DNA from: Streptomyces sp. NBC_00271
Lineage (GTDB): Bacteria > Actinomycetota > Actinomycetes > Streptomycetales > Streptomycetaceae
Direction of reading: 5' to 3'
Length of the DNA stretch: 64,000 nucleotides
Assembly (NCBI RefSeq): GCF_036178845.1
Contig: NZ_CP108070.1
Location: 5,146,001-5,210,000 of the forward strand
The notes below the pieces were generated by a model. That model was not told the origin of the DNA. It ran no database searches and worked only from the letters and a program-made list of their open reading frames with translations. Below are positions 61,756 through 64,000 of the stretch, piece after piece. The number at the start of each line of letters is the position of its first letter. Position 1 is the stretch's first letter. The translations under genes and the position numbers were made by a program.

Positions 61756-62721
61756 TCACACCTTCCCGATCCCCAACGTGGACTCCGAAGGCAGCAGCCC
61801 CGAGCCCAGCACCGCGACCCAGAACTCGCCGAGCAGCTCGGTCAGTCGGCTCCGCTCGGCCGGGGTGAGGGCGAGCCAGGGGGCGGCGGCCAGTTCGTCC
61901 GTGTGGCGTTCGACCTCGGCGCGGAGCTCGCGGCCCGCGGGTGTGGCGGTGCCGGATTCGGTCACGAGGCCGCGCGCGACGAGGCGTTCACGGGCGGCGC
62001 TCCACTCCTGCGGGCTCCAGCCGCGGCTCTCGAAGCGCTCGACGGAGGCCGCACCGATCGCCGCGAAGGACACGAGCGCTTCGACGGGGTCCAGCCCGGC
62101 GACGAGCAGCGCCGCGAGGTGTCCGTCGCCGCGGTGTTCGCGCAGGATCGTCGCCGCATGCCACAGCTGGAGGTGCGGGGCGGCCGGCCACGCCGGCTCC
62201 GCGTTGGCCGCGGCCATGGGCCGGCCCGCGGTGTTCGCGGCCTCGGCGGCACGGCGCAACAGCCCTGCGCCCTCGACGAGTTCGGGGCTCGCCGCGCGGT
62301 CGCCGAATATCGCGCGGTACGCCCGGTCCATGCCCCGCTCCCTCGCCTTCAGCACGTCCGCGGGGCTCGCGGTGTCCCACGCGGAGTCCATGTGCGCGGC
62401 GACCATGCGCGGGCTGAAGCTGTAGAAGGCGGACGACACGCGCTCGCTCCCGACCGCCCCCAACGGCGCGGCGCGGAAGGGGAAGTAGGTCGGCCAGCGG
62501 TCCTCCGCCGACCCGGCGTACCCGAGCGCGGCCGACTCCTCGAAGACCTCCGGCGCGTAGTAGAGCACCGCGTGCAGGGGCTCCAGCAGGTGCCACAGCC
62601 GACGCACCTCGCCGAGCTCGATCCCGACCTCGCCCCCTACCGCCGCCCCGATCCCGGTCTCCATACCGACAGCCCCGTCCCCCTGAACCATCCCGGCCAC
62701 CTCACTACCGTGCTCCGACAT
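61756..62721 (-). CDS. SCO6745-family protein
   Basis: 321 aa from ATG 62721 (GAGGGGG six bases before). Helical protein: VRRLWHLLEPLHAVLYYAPE, WPTYFPFRAAPLGAVG, and SPQEWSAARERLVARGLVTE, matching the SCO6745 family. Contains a winged-helix-like C-terminal part (LTPAERSRLTELLGEFW). Function unknown. Divergent from a TetR regulator, which probably controls it. Confidence 0.75.
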   Translation of the reverse strand: MSEHGSEVAGMVQGDGAVGMETGIGAAVGGEVGIELGEVRRLWHLLEPLHAVLYYAPEVFEESAALGYAGSAEDRWPTYFPFRAAPLGAVGSERVSSAFYSFSPRMVAAHMDSAWDTASPADVLKARERGMDRAYRAIFGDRAASPELVEGAGLLRRAAEAANTAGRPMAAANAEPAWPAAPHLQLWHAATILREHRGDGHLAALLVAGLDPVEALVSFAAIGAASVERFESRGWSPQEWSAARERLVARGLVTESGTATPAGRELRAEVERHTDELAAAPWLALTPAERSRLTELLGEFWVAVLGSGLLPSESTLGIGKV

Positions 62722-62766
62722 GACGAACCCCCTCGTCCCGTTCCCACCCCTGCGACAACTTGACAC

Positions 62767-62799
62767 TGACAAGATTGCCCGAACCCGTCAAACTTGTCA
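62767..62799. promoter_or_regulatory. Candidate TetR operator
   Basis: TGACAAG (62767-62773) and CTTGTCA (62793-62799) are inverted across 19 bp, between the divergent SCO6745-type and TetR genes. Related TTGACA/GTCAAA half sites overlap. Confidence 0.55.
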
Positions 62800-62828
62800 A
62801 TGCCTAGATTCCGCGTACGCTGACGACC

Positions 62829-63413
62829 ATGGAGACCGCGAAGACCACTCCCGAACGCCCCTACCACCACGGCGATCTGCGTCGCGCGATCCTGAGCGCC
62901 GCGCTCGACGTCATCGCCGCCGAAGGCCCGTCCGCGCTGAGTCTGCGCGACCTGGCCCGCCGGGCAGGCGTCTCGCACGCGGCTCCGGCCCACCACTTCA
63001 AGGACCGCACCGGCCTGCTCACGGCGATCGCGGCCGAGGGCCACGCGCTGCTGTCGGCCGGGCTCGCCGAGGCCACGGACCTACGGGACGCGGGCGTCCA
63101 CTACGTACGCTTCGCGCGTGAGCACCCCGCGCACTTCCAGGTGATGTTCACGCCGGAGCTGCTGCGCGAGAACGACCTGGAGCTGACCACGGCCCGCGCC
63201 CTGACCGCGGACCGCCTGCGCCAGGCCGTCTCCGGCCGGGCGCCGGAACCCGGCACCGACCCCCGCCTCGCCGGAGTCGCCGCCTGGTCCCTGGCCCACG
63301 GCTTCGCCACGCTGCTCCTCGGCCACAACCTGGACGCCGTGGTCGGCGACCAGGACCCCGAGGAGGTCTTCCGCACCCTGACGGGAATGCTGTTCCAGCC
63401 ACCGGCGACGTGA
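62829..63413 (+). CDS. TetR/AcrR-family transcriptional regulator
   Basis: 194 aa, ATG at 62829. N-terminal HTH: YHHGDLRRAILSAALDVIAA then SLRDLARRAGVSHAAPAHHF, a TetR-type recognition helix. The C-terminal half is the ligand-binding and dimer region. Likely represses itself and the divergent SCO6745-family gene. Confidence 0.9.
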   Translation: METAKTTPERPYHHGDLRRAILSAALDVIAAEGPSALSLRDLARRAGVSHAAPAHHFKDRTGLLTAIAAEGHALLSAGLAEATDLRDAGVHYVRFAREHPAHFQVMFTPELLRENDLELTTARALTADRLRQAVSGRAPEPGTDPRLAGVAAWSLAHGFATLLLGHNLDAVVGDQDPEEVFRTLTGMLFQPPAT

Positions 63414-63445
63414 GACACCGTCGGCGTGAGCCTGGCGTTCGCTCC

Positions 63446-64000
63446 CTAGGACCCGAGAATCGTCGCCAGGAACTCCCCGGTCCACCCCAGCAACTCCCGC
63501 CCGACCAACGGCTTCCCGCCCACCTTCGCCGTCTTCGGGCGGGGCACCAGGAGCTGGTGGGCGGCCGGCTTGATGACCGTGCCCGGGTAGAGCCGCTTGA
63601 GGCGGAGTTCCTGGGACTCGCGCAACTCCGCCGGTGCGAAGCGGATGTTGTTGCCCTGAAGCACGACCTCGCCGACGCCGCACGCCCGCGCGAGCATCCG
63701 CAGGCCCGCGACCAGCAGCAGGTTCTCCACCGGCTCGGGCAGCTTGCCGTAGCGGTCGGTGAGCTCCTCGCGTACGGCCCTGACGTCCTCCTCCGTGTTG
63801 GCGGAGGCGATGGCGCGGTAGGCCTGCAGGCGCAGCCGCTCACCCGGCGCGTAGTCGTGCGGGACGTGCGCGTCGACCGGAAGCTCGATCTTGACCTCCA
63901 GGGGCGGCTCCTCCTCGACTCCGCCTTCCAGGGAGGCCCGGTAGTCCGCGACCGCCTCGCCGACCATACGGACGTACAGGTCGAAGCCGACGCCCGCGAT
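63446..64000 (-). CDS. mfd: Transcription-repair coupling factor, C-terminus (partial)
   Basis: 185 codons to the right edge. The end of Mfd is recognised from FDLYVRMVGEAVADYRASLE, EPPLEVKIELPVDAHVPHDY and LRLQAYRAIASANTEEDVRA, followed by a TRCF-type C-terminal domain (LTDRYGKLPEPVENLLLVAG). Mfd removes stalled RNA polymerase and recruits UvrA. The N-terminal helicase and RNAP-binding parts lie outside the window. Stop TAG at 63446-63448. Confidence 0.93.
   Translation of the reverse strand: MAGVGFDLYVRMVGEAVADYRASLEGGVEEEPPLEVKIELPVDAHVPHDYAPGERLRLQAYRAIASANTEEDVRAVREELTDRYGKLPEPVENLLLVAGLRMLARACGVGEVVLQGNNIRFAPAELRESQELRLKRLYPGTVIKPAAHQLLVPRPKTAKVGGKPLVGRELLGWTGEFLATILGS

Overview
The window is chromosomal DNA of a Streptomyces (very high GC, Actinobacteria). 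Supporting signs are the third-codon GC bias, GTG/TTG starts, Rpf proteins with a ydaO-type leader, and the developmental tRNA-Leu(UAA) gene bldA. The gene content and order (hutI/hutU, cystathionine beta-synthase, bldA, ndh, eno, rpfA, mazG, mfd) agree with the core-arm region of S. coelicolor as I remember it, so most of the window is conserved chromosome rather than an island. I saw no prophage, intact IS element, CRISPR array or rRNA.

Layout. 1-5.4 kb: histidine/urocanate catabolism on the minus strand (hutU, an M20 amidohydrolase, formimidoylglutamate deiminase, hutI cut by the left edge), joined by GTGA overlaps. 5.5-7.1 kb: divergent PLP decarboxylase. 7.4-9.6 kb: roadblock/LC7 - DUF4388 - roadblock - roadblock operon. 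9.7-16.4 kb: membrane protein, RpiR-type regulator coupled to an aromatic-amino-acid-lyase homologue with an altered MIO motif, and a divergent betaine-type ABC importer. 16.9-20.8 kb: LacI regulator, amidohydrolase, cysteine dioxygenase, exported carbonic anhydrase, small membrane protein. 21.2-29.5 kb: cbs, SGNH hydrolase, thiolase, small unknown genes, Bax1-I protein, pobA. 29.8-35.7 kb: secreted protein, bldA, MacB/FtsX-like ABC exporter. 35.7-43 kb: cfa-like methyltransferase, ndh, ppx, DUF501, divIC/ftsB, eno. 43.3-48.2 kb: two resuscitation-promoting factors (rpfA under a c-di-AMP riboswitch), a P450 and a divergent flavohemoprotein. 48.3-56.4 kb: mazG, SurA-like lipoprotein, BMP-like fragment, DUF1906 protein, lipoprotein, membrane protein, M16 protease plus partner. 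56.5-59.2 kb: a decay zone with three broken genes and a tandem repeat. 59.2-64 kb: VOC/MarR divergon, HNH-type lipoprotein, MT0933-like antitoxin, SCO6745-type/TetR divergon and the C-terminus of mfd.

Threads across the window. bldA (31.7-31.8 kb) sits here with two genes that, by reading frames, each contain one TTA codon: the SGNH hydrolase (codon 26) and the flavohemoprotein (codon 299). I found no other in-frame TTA by eye. Two systems have unusual features: the lyase homologue lacking a normal Ala-Ser-Gly triad beside a betaine importer, and a possible three-way-junction RNA downstream of cbs. A palindromic element (about 30 bp core) occurs eight times in intergenic spaces, and several short perfect tandem repeats lie just after stop codons. 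Divergent regulator/target pairs (LacI, MarR, TetR) each have clear inverted repeats in their intergenic spaces.
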